A DNA stretch of 64,000 bases from assembly GCA_015501075.1 (NCBI GenBank), contig JADNYJ010000021.1, positions 62,001 through 126,000 on the forward strand, in the 5' to 3' direction. The translations under genes and the position numbers were made by a program. Below, one piece after another: positions 1 to 10,032 of this stretch; the first letter of the stretch is position 1; every line of letters starts with the position of its first letter. Under the pieces are notes generated by a model. The model searched no databases. It saw nothing but the letters and a program-made list of their open reading frames with translations, and was not told the origin of the DNA. The stretch is from Gymnopilus junonius. Taxonomy: Eukaryota > Basidiomycota > Agaricomycetes > Agaricales > Galerinaceae.

Positions 1-475
1 CACTAAGGTCTGATCAATCTTGATGGGAGCGAGCTTGTTGTGTTCGGGCGTGTCTTGCCAGTCGTGATGCACGAGGCTGGCGTTATGTTCGACGGCGTTA
101 TGCTTCCCGATGTCTTGGAGCGACAACCGTCCAAAGGGCTTGTGTAAGATAGCATAGCCGACATAGGCGAGGAAATAGGCTAGCGGGTATGATAGATTAT
201 AGCACGCTCTGAGGCCCCGAGTGATGTCGAGTGCGCTGAGGTTCTTGCCGTCACGGGAGCTGTGTAAAAATGGCATCAGGGATGTCATCAAAAATTCGAT
301 GAGATGAGAACGGGTGGACATACATGTAGCCATGGTTGGCCATGGTATTCAGAGCAGGGCATACCGAACGGCTATCGTCTGCTTGAGGGGGGCAAAACCT
401 ATTCCCTCTACCAGTCACAGGACATGTTTTGCCCTGGTGTCCGTGAATCTCCGGATGACCTTCAGGGACAGACAT
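1..475 (-). CDS. Heme-thiolate peroxidase (chloroperoxidase / unspecific peroxygenase family), 3' end outside window
   Basis: Heme-haloperoxidase (Peroxidase_2) family; members use H2O2 to halogenate or oxygenate substrates through a cysteine-ligated heme. Seen: a CPPQADDSRSVCPALNTMANHGY block containing the proximal cysteine (SVCPAL), then after the intron SRDGKNLSALDITRGL, and the distal motif DIGKHNAVEHNASLVHHD, which contains the E-H-N/D acid-base region. The intron lies at 260-323 (gtatgt..acacag) and splicing restores GYISRDGKNLS. I chose the ATG at 475 (MSVPEGHPEI) because this subgroup starts just before the CPP..D..S.CPALN block; the same frame is open upstream to 652 but has no ATG there. 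No signal peptide is seen from this start, so it may be intracellular. The C-terminal part lies beyond base 1. Family assignment is firm; whether it halogenates or oxygenates is unknown. Confidence 0.87.
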
Positions 476-652
476 AGGGAGCTGTTCAAGACTTGAAGCG
501 ACAAGAGGGGAGGGGATGAGAGGCAGACAAAGGGCGAGGAGGCTCAAGCGAGAAAATGCTGAGCAGGCAGCCTGACGTTTTAAACGATTGCACGGAACTG
601 CCAAAGTCGGGCTTTTCTTAGAACGACAACATGAGGGGGGGTTCGGAATCAA

Positions 653-951
653 TAGTGGTGTTCAATTGAACAAGCGTGAGTTTGAGGAGAAATTGAGGCG
701 GTGCCTGGCAGCCCTGGCGAACTTTCCGTATGCACTCTACCGAAATTAAAAGGAGGCATTAATCTCTAGATTCATCGTCATAAACAAACTTGTTTCACTG
801 GGTCAAGTAATGAAAGGTAACTTCTCGTGTCTTCACCGTGGCTTACCATTTCGATGTTCTCAAGAACAAGGGAAACTGGGAACCGAGAACAGTACATAGT
901 CGGCACTTTAATTCGCCGATCTTATCCTAAAAAAACGTTGCTCCATTTGTG
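653..951. other. Intergenic, 5' side of peroxidase gene
   Basis: No coding signal, RNA gene or repeat was recognised. It is likely upstream sequence of the peroxidase gene and 3' flank of the next locus. Confidence 0.4.
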
Positions 952-1390
952 CTAGCACAGCACGTGCCTTCGGAATCGACATTCCGTCTGCCCGTCCGAC
1001 GTCAGACGACATCGGACATGGCGCCAGTAGCGCTGAAAAATGACCTTTAAATAATTGGGATTCAAGTCAAATTGAAAAGTACAAGTTCCGTCCTCCAATC
1101 GATAAGTACCAGAAAAGTCTTCAACAAGCTTCTTCAGTCCGTATTGCTTCTGCCTAGAATGATTCATGAGGCGTTGTGCTTCCTCAGTGTCGATGTTGGC
1201 CCCTGACAACTTCTCATGTACGTATGAAGTCGTCGTCTGTGTATGAACACTGTAAAGGCGGAAAGCAGAAACCCCGACGATAAGTCGTTCGAAGTTTAGG
1301 AACAAGGGTAAATAATATTTCTTCTCTGAAGTATCCAGTGTATAATCAACTTTGAACATATATTTGCGCCTCATACCTATGCAACAACGA
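952..1390 (-). other. Open frame of unknown status downstream of the methyltransferase
   Basis: An uninterrupted frame of about 145 codons follows the methyltransferase stop on the same strand. The peptide is rich in R, F and Y (for example DFSGTYRLEDGTCTFQFDL) and matches no family I recognise. It has no obvious intron signals of its own. It could be a small gene, a remnant or chance. No function is proposed. Confidence 0.2.
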
Positions 1391-2734
1391 TCACAATACA
1401 CGTATTGACCAACTCATTATATGAAATTTAACACCAGATTGTTCGTTCTCCGATGTTTTGGAGTCCGATATGGCATTTCCTCCTACTTCCGTAACCTCAG
1501 TATACATGCTAACGCGAACGTCTTGATGAGGTCCAAAAACTTCTTCCACCCATAATGTCCGCCAGCTCTCCGGAGAATGGCAAAACATGCTGTAATCTGA
1601 TTGTGGAATTCCTGACTCTGTGCGGATGCCCTTAACGGGCATGACGACATGCTGACCGAAAATGATAGAGCCGGACTTTGGAAGAAGAAGCACTGCAAGG
1701 CGCTTCGCCAACACCAGCTGCCTCTCTTCTGAGAAGAGGTGGAAAAATGCTGAAGCATGAATAGCAGATATGCGGTGTCGGAGAGGGGTGAGCGATGTTA
1801 ATGTATTTAGGGACCCTTGACCAGAGCTGTGAGAGACAGCAAAGAGTCATTAAAGATATCACCCGGGATAAAAGCGGCTGTGAATGTCTCCGGAGTAGAC
1901 TTAAAAAGCTCGTGGCCGTATCTCCAAAAACCTGGTACATGGCAATTCGTTCATTGAAACAAATTACAGGACAAAGAAGAAGATAAAATTCACCTGCTTG
2001 AAGATCAGAGGCTATGACATTCTCGGCGGGCCAACCATCATGGACTAATTTCCTTGCGTCATTTCCAACTTTGCGAATTGAATATACTCAGCGGAAGAAT
2101 CGTAACAAATCGAAGTAGGAGCCTGCTACCAACAGCAACATCCAATGTCAAGAAAAATCGGATCATTGTGCGTTTGGAGGAGCTTTATGACATTTTTATA
2201 AGCAGGGTCTCTGGCAATCTTAAGTCTAAAAGCGACGGGAATTTCATGTCCATCAGTAGTAAAACGACCGGTTAATGATTCAGGAACAAAGACAAATACT
2301 TGGCGAATAGGAATCGTCGGATGCATGGATAACCATAGAGCTGTTTGCAATTGAGCCATGAATAAGGAATGAAAGAAACGAGAGTTAAAAACACACGTCG
2401 TAAGCCTTTGCCTGAATAAATAAGATGTGGTGCTTGAGGATCTCATCGTCCTGAATACCAGTTAGTTCTTTGAAGAACTCTTGCTCGTCGGGGTCAAGAG
2501 AGTAAAGGGAGGGGTCCAATTTGGGTTTAAGGTCATCGTAATATCGCAACATGCCAGTGGATTGGCGATGTGAAAGAAGTCTATAAAGCTCAGCGCTCAG
2601 GTCGGAACGATGGATGTGGTACGTAGTAAAGGAAGTAGATAAGGGAAGTCTCCCAAAATAGTCTTGTAGAAGGGATTATAATCATTGATTACATTTTGCC
2701 TTGCAGTCAAGGCTTGGTCAGGACCTTTCCTCAT
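1391..2734 (-). CDS. SAM-dependent methyltransferase, AusD-like fungal secondary-metabolism family
   Basis: Class I methyltransferase resembling fungal AusD-type enzymes, which methylate small molecules in biosynthetic clusters. Six or more exons can be joined. The start is ATG 2734 with an intron ending at the AG before DYFGRLPLS; further introns are at 2341-2396, 2226-2299, 2069-2133 and 1932-1993. The product reads YGYPCIRRFLFAKLKIARDP, then the SAM-binding motif I FLDIGCCFGNDARKLVHDGW, then ENVIASDLQAGFWRYGHELF, RISAIHASAFFHLFSEE, FCHSPESWRTLWVEEVFG, and ends FHIMSWSIRVL. The block around 1750-1826 is family-like coding sequence but is one base out of frame with the preceding part (break near 1828); an intron at 1750-1814 would bridge it but would remove conserved residues. 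It is divergent from the beta-lactamase-like gene and next to the peroxidase, which suggests secondary metabolism. Confidence 0.83.
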
Positions 2735-3046
2735 TTGTAAGACCATCTGGTTGGTTTGCCGTTGAATTACCATCTCAAATCCTCACTGACCGATCATTGA
2801 CGCAATACACTTTCTGCACATGTTATTTGAATGATTCAGTGTCGGTATCGATTCGTTGTCTAGTATGCCGTGGGATCATGTATGGAATAATCGGCGAAGT
2901 ACCCTATGACTTGTTTTCCCTATATATAAAAACGCCATTGTACACGTACGTAGATCTCATGAGCCGGGAAATTAGATAGGCATCAGGTTCTTTCTTCCCT
3001 TTTATCTGTTTCGCAATCTACAAAAGCTCCTTATCCTTACTTCATC
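2735..3046. promoter_or_regulatory. Divergent promoter region between methyltransferase and beta-lactamase-like genes
   Basis: About 310 bp separate two divergent start codons. A TATA-like string (tatatataaa, 2921-2930) lies about 120 bp upstream of the plus-strand ATG. A shared promoter could co-regulate the two genes; this is inference from position only. Confidence 0.4.
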
Positions 3047-4762
3047 ATGACGGCGTTCTCTGAAAACGGCAAACAGGCACTGGACAACCTTATAGTGAGC
3101 GCCAGATCATTCACATCGTCTTAATCGCCTGCTTGCTTATGATCGATAATGCAATAGAAAGGGACTCTAGATTCCAAAAAGACTCCAGGGTTCATTCTAG
3201 GAGTATCAAACACCGATGGAGAGATCTACTTCAATGGTGGAGGTTCGAGAATTCAGAACGACCTTGGAAGTGGAGAGGTCAACCCCGATAGCATTTTCTG
3301 GATATGCAGCCAGACAAAATTGATAACAGCCGTGCGTATTCCTTAAAAATTCGTGCCTATCATATTTAATGAACCCAATTCTCATTTAGGTGGCAGGTTT
3401 GAAGCTGATCGAGCTGGGCAAACTTGCATTCGACACACCAGTCGCTGATTATCTACCTCAGCTTCGCGATCCCGTTATCGCCGACAGTGTGTCGACTACT
3501 AAGACGACGTTCAGACCTGCCAAGAATGTACTGACCGTTAGGCACCTTTTTAATTTTACAAGTGGACTTTTTTATCCCCAAGATGAAGAAACTGTGACAA
3601 CGGGCAGTCTTCACAGAGGATACTATTCGAAGGAGGTCCATGTCGCTGAGGACCCCCTAGACGAGTGGTTCAATATACTTAAAGTACGTTTCAGAAATAA
3701 TACGTGAAGTCATCTAATTTGGCATTGAAATTCTGTCCTAGGGGGACTTGCCCGGTGTGCCTTTGAAGTTCGAACCCGGAACAGACTGTAAGTGCACGGA
3801 AAGCTGCAAATCACTTCAAGCACTAATTTTGCCATCAAGTCGTTTATGGATGGAGCTCCGATGTACTGGGCTTCGTCATTGAGAAAGCATCTGGTCAAAC
3901 TCTGGATCAATTTTTGTGCGTTGCATTATTTAATTATTCATCATTGATTTTTTATTTAAACTTCTACCAATTAAACTCTCTTGTTGAATGAAGCAAGGAG
4001 CACATTTTCAAACCGTTGGGCATGCAATCTTCGTTCTACCTAACGCCCGAGCTCGAAAAGCGCCTCGTTGATTTGTCTTGGCGGGAAAAGGATGGAAGGC
4101 TCAGTCCTTGGAGTGATCAGCTGCCTATAATTGAACGAGACCCCGTCAAGCGTATGCAATCCTTTTTGGAACAAAAAATTACCTTTAAACTAACAGCCTA
4201 GACAGTTAAGCTTAACCTGGGTGGAGTCGGTTTATATAGCTCCATGAGGGACTATCTTAAGCTTCTCCGTCATCTTCTGCAAATCAATGGTAAATTTAGA
4301 AGCGTTCCAAATTTCCAGCGCTAATGATCTTTCCGCGATAGTTGGAAAACCTGTCGTGAACCCTATTCTGACACAGGAAAGTGTTCATAGTATTTGGGTC
4401 CCAGCACTGCCTGAAGCAGGCGAAAAGTCCATCGATGAATTCGTTTTTTTGCCTTTCCCACATTCCTTGCAATGGGGTACAGCCATGGCAATCAATAAGG
4501 AGGATTGGCCAAATCGACGAAAGAAGGGCGTTGCTTATTGTACGTATATTGATATCTGCACATTTATCGCTTTTAGCACACGAATTAACCCGTTGTCAAT
4601 GCCATAGGGGGCGGCTACGCTGGAACAGAACATTTCATTGATCCAGCCAACGGTATCGCTGTTGTCTTCGGTGTTCAGATCCTTCCTTGGGGAGACAAGG
4701 AAGTCGCTCAAACGCTTTTCCCGAAGCTTGAGAAATTGGTCTACGCTGCTTTAGCAAACTAA
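3047..4762 (+). CDS. Beta-lactamase-fold (class C / transpeptidase-like) serine hydrolase
   Basis: Fungal serine beta-lactamase-like hydrolase; relatives act as esterases, transesterases or lactone-forming enzymes in secondary metabolism. Exons splice cleanly: MTAFSENGKQALDNLI | KGTLDSKKTPGFILGVS... The catalytic S-x-x-K motif is in WICSQTKLITAVAGLKLIEL. A Y-x-x/x-N-like tyrosine region is in FVYGWSSDVLGFVIEKASG, followed by FFKEHIFKPLGMQSSFYL, LGGVGLYSSMRDYLKLLRHL and a C-terminal AYWGGYAGTEHFIDPANG corresponding to the H/K-x-G strand. The stop is TAA at 4760-4762. Introns begin at the gt after ATA (about 3095), after ACAGCC (about 3331), and near 3685, 3789, 3913, 4152, 4289 and 4540. No frameshift was seen. 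Length is about 400 residues, normal for the family. Substrate is unknown. Confidence 0.85.
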
Positions 4763-4987
4763 ATTTGAAAGGGATTGTGTCTTCTTTTTATCGATTTGAC
4801 TGTATGGGAAGATTGATGTATTTGTCGTTTGAAGCCACTCCAGTGAATGCTATTGTGAACCTCAATGTAGTCCGACTACTTGAAGGCGTAAAACCCATTG
4901 AGGACTCCAGTGCAGCAAGAACGAAAGTACCCTCTTACTCCATTTCAACAAGCTACGAGTCCACAATGCCTGAAGATGAAGCCCTCT

Positions 4988-5856
4988 TCAATTTACCCCT
5001 CTCTTTCTCTTCTTACCGTCAGTGGCATCGGCGGACTGGACTTTCTCCTGCCCATCCTTCTTCAAACCAAATAAACTGTCTAACTTCTGCTGTCCCTTCT
5101 CATGTTTGATAACTTTCACCTTTTCACCTGCCATCACAGGCGGTAAACCCTGAACACGTCGTTTGGCATCTTCCAGCAGCTCGACCTCGCGGTCCCGCTG
5201 CGATTTTACATCTGGGATGGACCAAGTCTTCGAATTTGCGTTCTTGTGTGCGAGTTTGTACTTTGAACCCACGAGTTCGGTTTCATATGTATTCGCGTCG
5301 ATCTTCTTGACATGCTGTTTGTGCAGAAAGAATAAAGGAGTCATGTATCATTCCGTGGATAAAATATAGAATAAGACGAACCTGATGAGCAACAATCAAC
5401 CAATGATACTCAGTCCCGACAGGTGCACCACTTCCCGTTGGTGCTTCCGAGCCCGTCGTTTGTGCGTCTTATAATCGACCTTCCACAGATCAGGTTCCTC
5501 TTTCGTCTCCTTCCATACTCCTTGATCGTAATTCCAAGTATGAGACCCACCAATAGGCATGCCAGTGTAGACTTGACCCTTGAACGTTTTCAGGGCATTG
5601 TAACCCCTCCCGACGTAATCTTTGGAGGATCCTGTAGGCGCAGTACTTTCCGGTTCTGCCCCTTCCTCCTCCTCATCCGCGATATCGAAGTCAATTGAAG
5701 GAATGCACTCGCATTGCTGTCTAGCTCAGCCCTGTCGTTTTCGAAGTCATCAGCGGGAGGTGTAGAAGGGTCATCTGTCGATATTTGTGTGGAAGGCAGC
5801 TCTGGTGATTCTCCTGGAGGAGAGAAAGACTTTCTTGCTCGTTTGGTCGAAGGCAT
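4988..5856 (-). CDS. Conserved protein of unknown function with PCNA-interaction-box-like C-terminus
   Basis: Reads as an acidic, Ser/Pro-rich N-terminus (MPSTKRARKSFSPPGESPEL), an acidic stretch (FDIADEEEEGAEPE), a block YNALKTFKGQVYTGMPIGG with WNYDQGVWKETKEEPDLWKV, then EYHWLIVAHQ, an intron at 5315-5381, and HVKKIDANTYETELVGSKYK..KTWSIPDVKSQRDREVELLE. The C-terminus contains KGQQKLDSLFGLKK, fitting the PIP-box pattern Q-x-x-L-x-x-(L)-F, and ends in basic KKRKRGVN. A DNA replication or repair partner role is possible but not shown. Two apparent one-base frameshifts (near 5695 and 5440) separate blocks that read well individually. I do not recognise the family. Confidence 0.5.
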
Positions 5857-6068
5857 GGTGTGCGGCGTAATACAGAAGACAGGTTCTGGACTGCTTGCTC
5901 TTCATAAAAGGTGGAACCAGTCGAGTGACGTCATTGCCGAATTACCGTTATGGGGCGTTAAATAGGGGTCATTTCCTAGGGCCGAAATGGCTACAAAGTT
6001 TCTTAATAGATTGTACTTACAACACCGTTTAGAATGCATCATAGCAAACGAGGAAAAAAGCTCGTCAT

Positions 6069-9000
6069 TCACAGTTCGTCATGAGGTGTAGCATCAGCAC
6101 CACCGCCCACCGACTCTGGTACATCCATCTTGGGCGTATGCTTCCTTTCCCTGACCCTGGTCGAACGCTCCAGATCTATACCAAAGGCCTTCAAAACTTC
6201 TTCGTCATTACCCCACTCCTCGACTTGGTCACTCATCTCAAATACCACATCCGCGCCTCTGGCGATCTGTTCGTGCTTAATGACAGGTCCGTCAATGCTT
6301 ACCCCGTTGATAGTGAGTGATTTGATATATGGTTTTGTCCGAGCGCCTATGGCTGTGACGGTGAGTTTGTGGGTTTGGTTGGAGCTGAACCAGGGAGGAT
6401 GGATCAGTGAGGTCGGTAGTGATTTGCTCGAAAAATGGTCTGTAAAAAGTCCGATAAGTCAAATACCGGTGTGCAAAGGATCGGATGGCTTGACTGGAAA
6501 AAAATACTTACGATCCAACAACGTATTCGCCAGAGACAGGATTGACCGGATAGAATCCCAATGCGCTGAAAATGTACCACGCGCTCATTTGCCCGCAGTC
6601 TTCATTCTGTTGGTCAAGGTCAGAAAGCGACCGAGGATCAAAGCGTAAGCCCACAAACCCCAGATAATCCCGTTGGCGTATTATTGTAATCAGCAAGTGC
6701 AATGTCTCTGACCTTCTTTTGTGTCTTCCAGGCTGCACCGGAGAGGGAGTAGAGGTATGGAATATGGTGAGATGGCTAAGAAAATATTTGAACAAAATTG
6801 CGAATTAAAAACAAACCGCGCGTGAACTTAAGAAAATAAACGCACCTCATTGCTGTGGTCATTATGGCCTCCGTCAAAATGCTCGTCCAAGCTTTCAACA
6901 AACTTGACCTTCCCTCCTCGGCGCTCGATCAAAGTAGGTACGTCATGGACAACGTCAAAGGAATACGCCCACTTGTCGCCTACATATTTAAATCAGCCTT
7001 TCCGATCACGTTCCTCTCAGATATACTAAACAGACCTTCCGTCCAACCATTGTCCTCCCCAGCCCAACTTCCGTCCGCATTTCGAGCTTCCATGAACCCT
7101 GTAGCATCGTTATACAGAGTAAAAGGTGCGGCCATGGATCGTTTCAGCAGGAAATTTGTTATATTCTCTGGTTTGCCGAGTTCTCTTGCCAGGACGTATG
7201 CAGCATAGTCATCATCTGCGGACAAGATATTCAGCAACAGCAAAAAGGATTACAGGAAATTTCTCGCGCGGATTTCAACATACAGGCATAATCCAACGTG
7301 CGAGACGCGCTTTCAGAGTGCACGTCATCCGCAACCCAGCCTTTACCTGCAACATTATAAGTGGATGAGAGACCGGCGCGTACTTCGTAGTCAACATGCT
7401 ATCGTTACCAGACATAGTCAGTATGTCATCTAGTCAAACCAAAAAGAAAGAAAATACCTCTTCGCGGTCAGCGTATCTGCCATCACAAACTTTAGTTGTT
7501 GAATTGTAATAATGTATGACACAGAGACGTACATAACTGTCCAGTCATCTACAGGCGGTACAGTGGCGTCCTTCCATACGGCCTCCCAAGCTAGGTCACG
7601 GTCAAATCCAGTAATGTTCTTCAACACAGCTTCAGCAATGAGTGAATCTGCGTGCGTGGCGACCTAGTATGGGATGTCAAGTCGGTTAAAATACACCAGA
7701 ACAGAATAAACCTACCATGATGTTGGTCTCAACAATGTTCTTCCACATAGGTAACCAGCCGCTCTGCATACGCATTCAATAAAGCGACTGAAGAAATATT
7801 GGGGAAATCGGTGACCTCCTGATAATCAGCCAGCATGCTCCGTACGAATCCTGGAATGCGCTCTGGGACAAAGAGGATTTGCCAGCCCCATATAGCGCGA
7901 TAAGTGTCCTACATCACCAAAATCTTTTCAAGGTCTAAAAGTTGACCGAAAACGCGTCTCTCTTACCCAGATCGAATACCCAGTATGCGACTCGCCGCCT
8001 TCTTCCAGTTGATGTACCTTGTTGTCATATCCGGAATAGTACTGATTTTGTTCATGCTGCTCGTAGGGATACTGTAGAAATAGTATAACGGCAAGTCAGA
8101 ACAGAACAACAAAATGATGTACCTGAATGGAATGAACAACACCCGTCCAAAATGTCTGTTGGTCGACAAAGTCTCGAGGATCCGTACTTGCAGCTGCGGT
8201 ATTGGGATCCACGTAGACCTTGAGCTCTATCCGGTTCAGTATATCCGTCCAGGATTTTCGAACGCGGTAGGCAGTGTTTTCAAATGTTCCAGGTACCAGA
8301 TGCAGATCTACTGGATCAGAACTAGAAGGCAAGACGCGATCTGGGATCTCAGCGTCAATGTTCTTCCTGGCTTGCTCCTCTGAGATGAAGGAAGTGCCAA
8401 CACGGAGAGTTATCGCTGTTTCCTTTCTTGCATTTGACTCTGTAGACGACGAAGATATAGGAAACCTTGCATAGGTGTATAATAAAGGTCCAGAGACGGA
8501 TTGACCAAGTTGCAAGGCCGAGAAATTTGTCTCGTTCTGAATAGCACTGAACGTGCGATCTGGGGTATCTTGATCGAATCGAGCGCAGAAGTATCCCTTG
8601 AAGTGTTGGGAGAAAGGAGCGGTGGATAGAGGAGCGATGATCCAGTCTTGTCGTTCGTCTGACCAGCCGCAGATTTCCAGGTTGTTTTGAAGGGAGAGAG
8701 CGCCGAGTGGGTATGTAATGTTCGTTGGTGTTGAAGTGATGACGGAGGGTCGGGCAACTTCGAAGAGAATATAAGGTGAAAGGGTACTGTTGAACGTGAA
8801 CCGCAGATGGGCGACACGGGAAGCTGTCAATGATGTCAGAAAGCACGAGAAAGCATGTTGCAGGGAGCTCACTGGCAGTCTGTTCGACCATAATGCTCCC
8901 TCCGTGTCCATCATCCAGCTCTACGCTATAATAGCCAGAGCTGATGACTTCCTTCTTCTCCCCGTCACTGCCCCTCAGTACCTCCAACCCCCTCTTGTCG

Positions 9001-9365
9001 AACTCAACAACCACATTCTCACCCACACCGGCACTAACACTAATCGGCGCGCTCTCGCCCATCCAAATGGCCGGCTGCCGCGTCCCCACGACGCCCATGA
9101 CCTTGTCCAGAGTCCAATTATAGGGTGTGGCAGACACGTAGTGGGGCTGCGTCTGCGCTACCCACCGAGTCATGCCGAATGGGGGCGCGGTGCTGGGTAT
9201 CATCCCTCCTGAGCCATTGGGGGTGTCTCCGCCGTTTCCGATGAGGAGATTCACGAGGTCTAGTCCTGGGCTGGTGGGGATTGCGAAGGCTGGAGGAGGG
9301 GTGGTGATGGTGGCTTCAGAAAAGCGGAGAATGGTGGCAAAAACCAGGAAAGAAAGCCTTGCCAT
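6069..9365 (-). CDS. Secreted GH92 alpha-1,2-mannosidase
   Basis: Glycoside hydrolase family 92: Ca2+-dependent exo-mannosidases that trim alpha-mannans or N-glycans. ATG at 9365 gives a signal peptide (MARLSFLVFATILRFSEA). The N-terminal hallmark is VNLLIGNGGDTPNGSGGMIP with PFGMTRW. Further blocks include GYFCARFDQ, VGTSFISEEQARKNIDAEIP, FWTGVVHSIQ, IWDTYRAIWGW (exon junction), ESGWLPMWKNIVETNIM after a 50-nt intron, VATHADSLIAEAVLKNITGFD, DDYAAYVLARELGKPENITN, WAYSFDVVHDVPTLIERRGG, and the catalytic-region signature QNEDCGQMSAWYIFSALGFYP. The C-terminus is YIKSLTINGVSIDGPVIKHE and the stop is TGA at 6071-6069. About ten introns. Exons checked join in frame. Likely extracellular or secretory-pathway. 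Confidence 0.92.
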
Positions 9366-9825
9366 TAGACCACGCAAATGAGCTCAGTTTATGGCTGATT
9401 CGATCCAATAAGTGCTGAACAGCAGAAGCAGGAATAGCTTCCGTACCGTTTGCATATAAATACGATTTTCGCTGAACCTCTGGTTAACTTGCACAATTCC
9501 GAGTTGTTAAGAACTGAGAGATATTCTTTTATTGCGTGGAGAGGAGTCACGAGGATCTGAAGAAGTAGGTGTGCCTCAAGTCCCAAGCTTCTCAGAAGTG
9601 AACATTGGGGCAGCTGAGTGGAGGTGGTTCAGTCGAGGGAAATTTTAAATTTGCGGTCCGATCATCACATGTTGCGCATACACGTCGAGGCAGGCCTGTC
9701 ACTGAGTATGCATACACAATTCCTCACCGAGTAACAGAAAAGAAAAAAAGAACAGAAGGCGAGAAAATTATGGAGTAGTAATTATGTCCGGAAATAGTGA
9801 AAATTATTTTGAAAATAAGCATCAT
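9366..9825. other. Intergenic: GH92 upstream region
   Basis: Upstream region of the GH92 gene; no gene recognised up to the tRNA. Confidence 0.5.
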
Positions 9826-9912
9826 TGCATTAAGGGGGAATCGAACCCCCGGCGGGTCGAGCAAGCTCGGAAGGAATGGCAACGACCCAGGTTACCACTA
9901 CCCCATTAATGC
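9826..9912 (-). tRNA. trnG-GCC: tRNA-Gly (anticodon GCC) with a short intron
   Basis: On the minus strand the acceptor arms GCATTAA and TTAATGC pair perfectly over 7 bp. The D region TGGGGTAGTGGTAACCT and the T arm GGGGG-TTCGATT-CCCCC are canonical. The anticodon stem GGTCG pairs with CGACC; the loop is TTGCCA then T, giving anticodon GCC at 34-36. About 16 nt (TTCCTTCCGAGCTTGC) sit between positions 37 and 38, the standard site of eukaryotic nuclear tRNA introns. The discriminator base is A. Confidence 0.92.
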
Positions 9913-10032
9913 TGTTATAGACTTTACCCACCAGTGGATGACAAATACTTCGATAATATCGGCCGAAGCAGGATTCAAAAATTTGAATGCTACATAACTC
10001 TTTCTCAACTCATCCTCATCTCCTCATGTACT

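Noticed and set aside
1750..1814. Intron inside the methyltransferase gene
   Set aside because: The segment encodes the family block RISAIHASAFFHLF in one frame, so a one-base frameshift near 1828 explains the data better than an intron.
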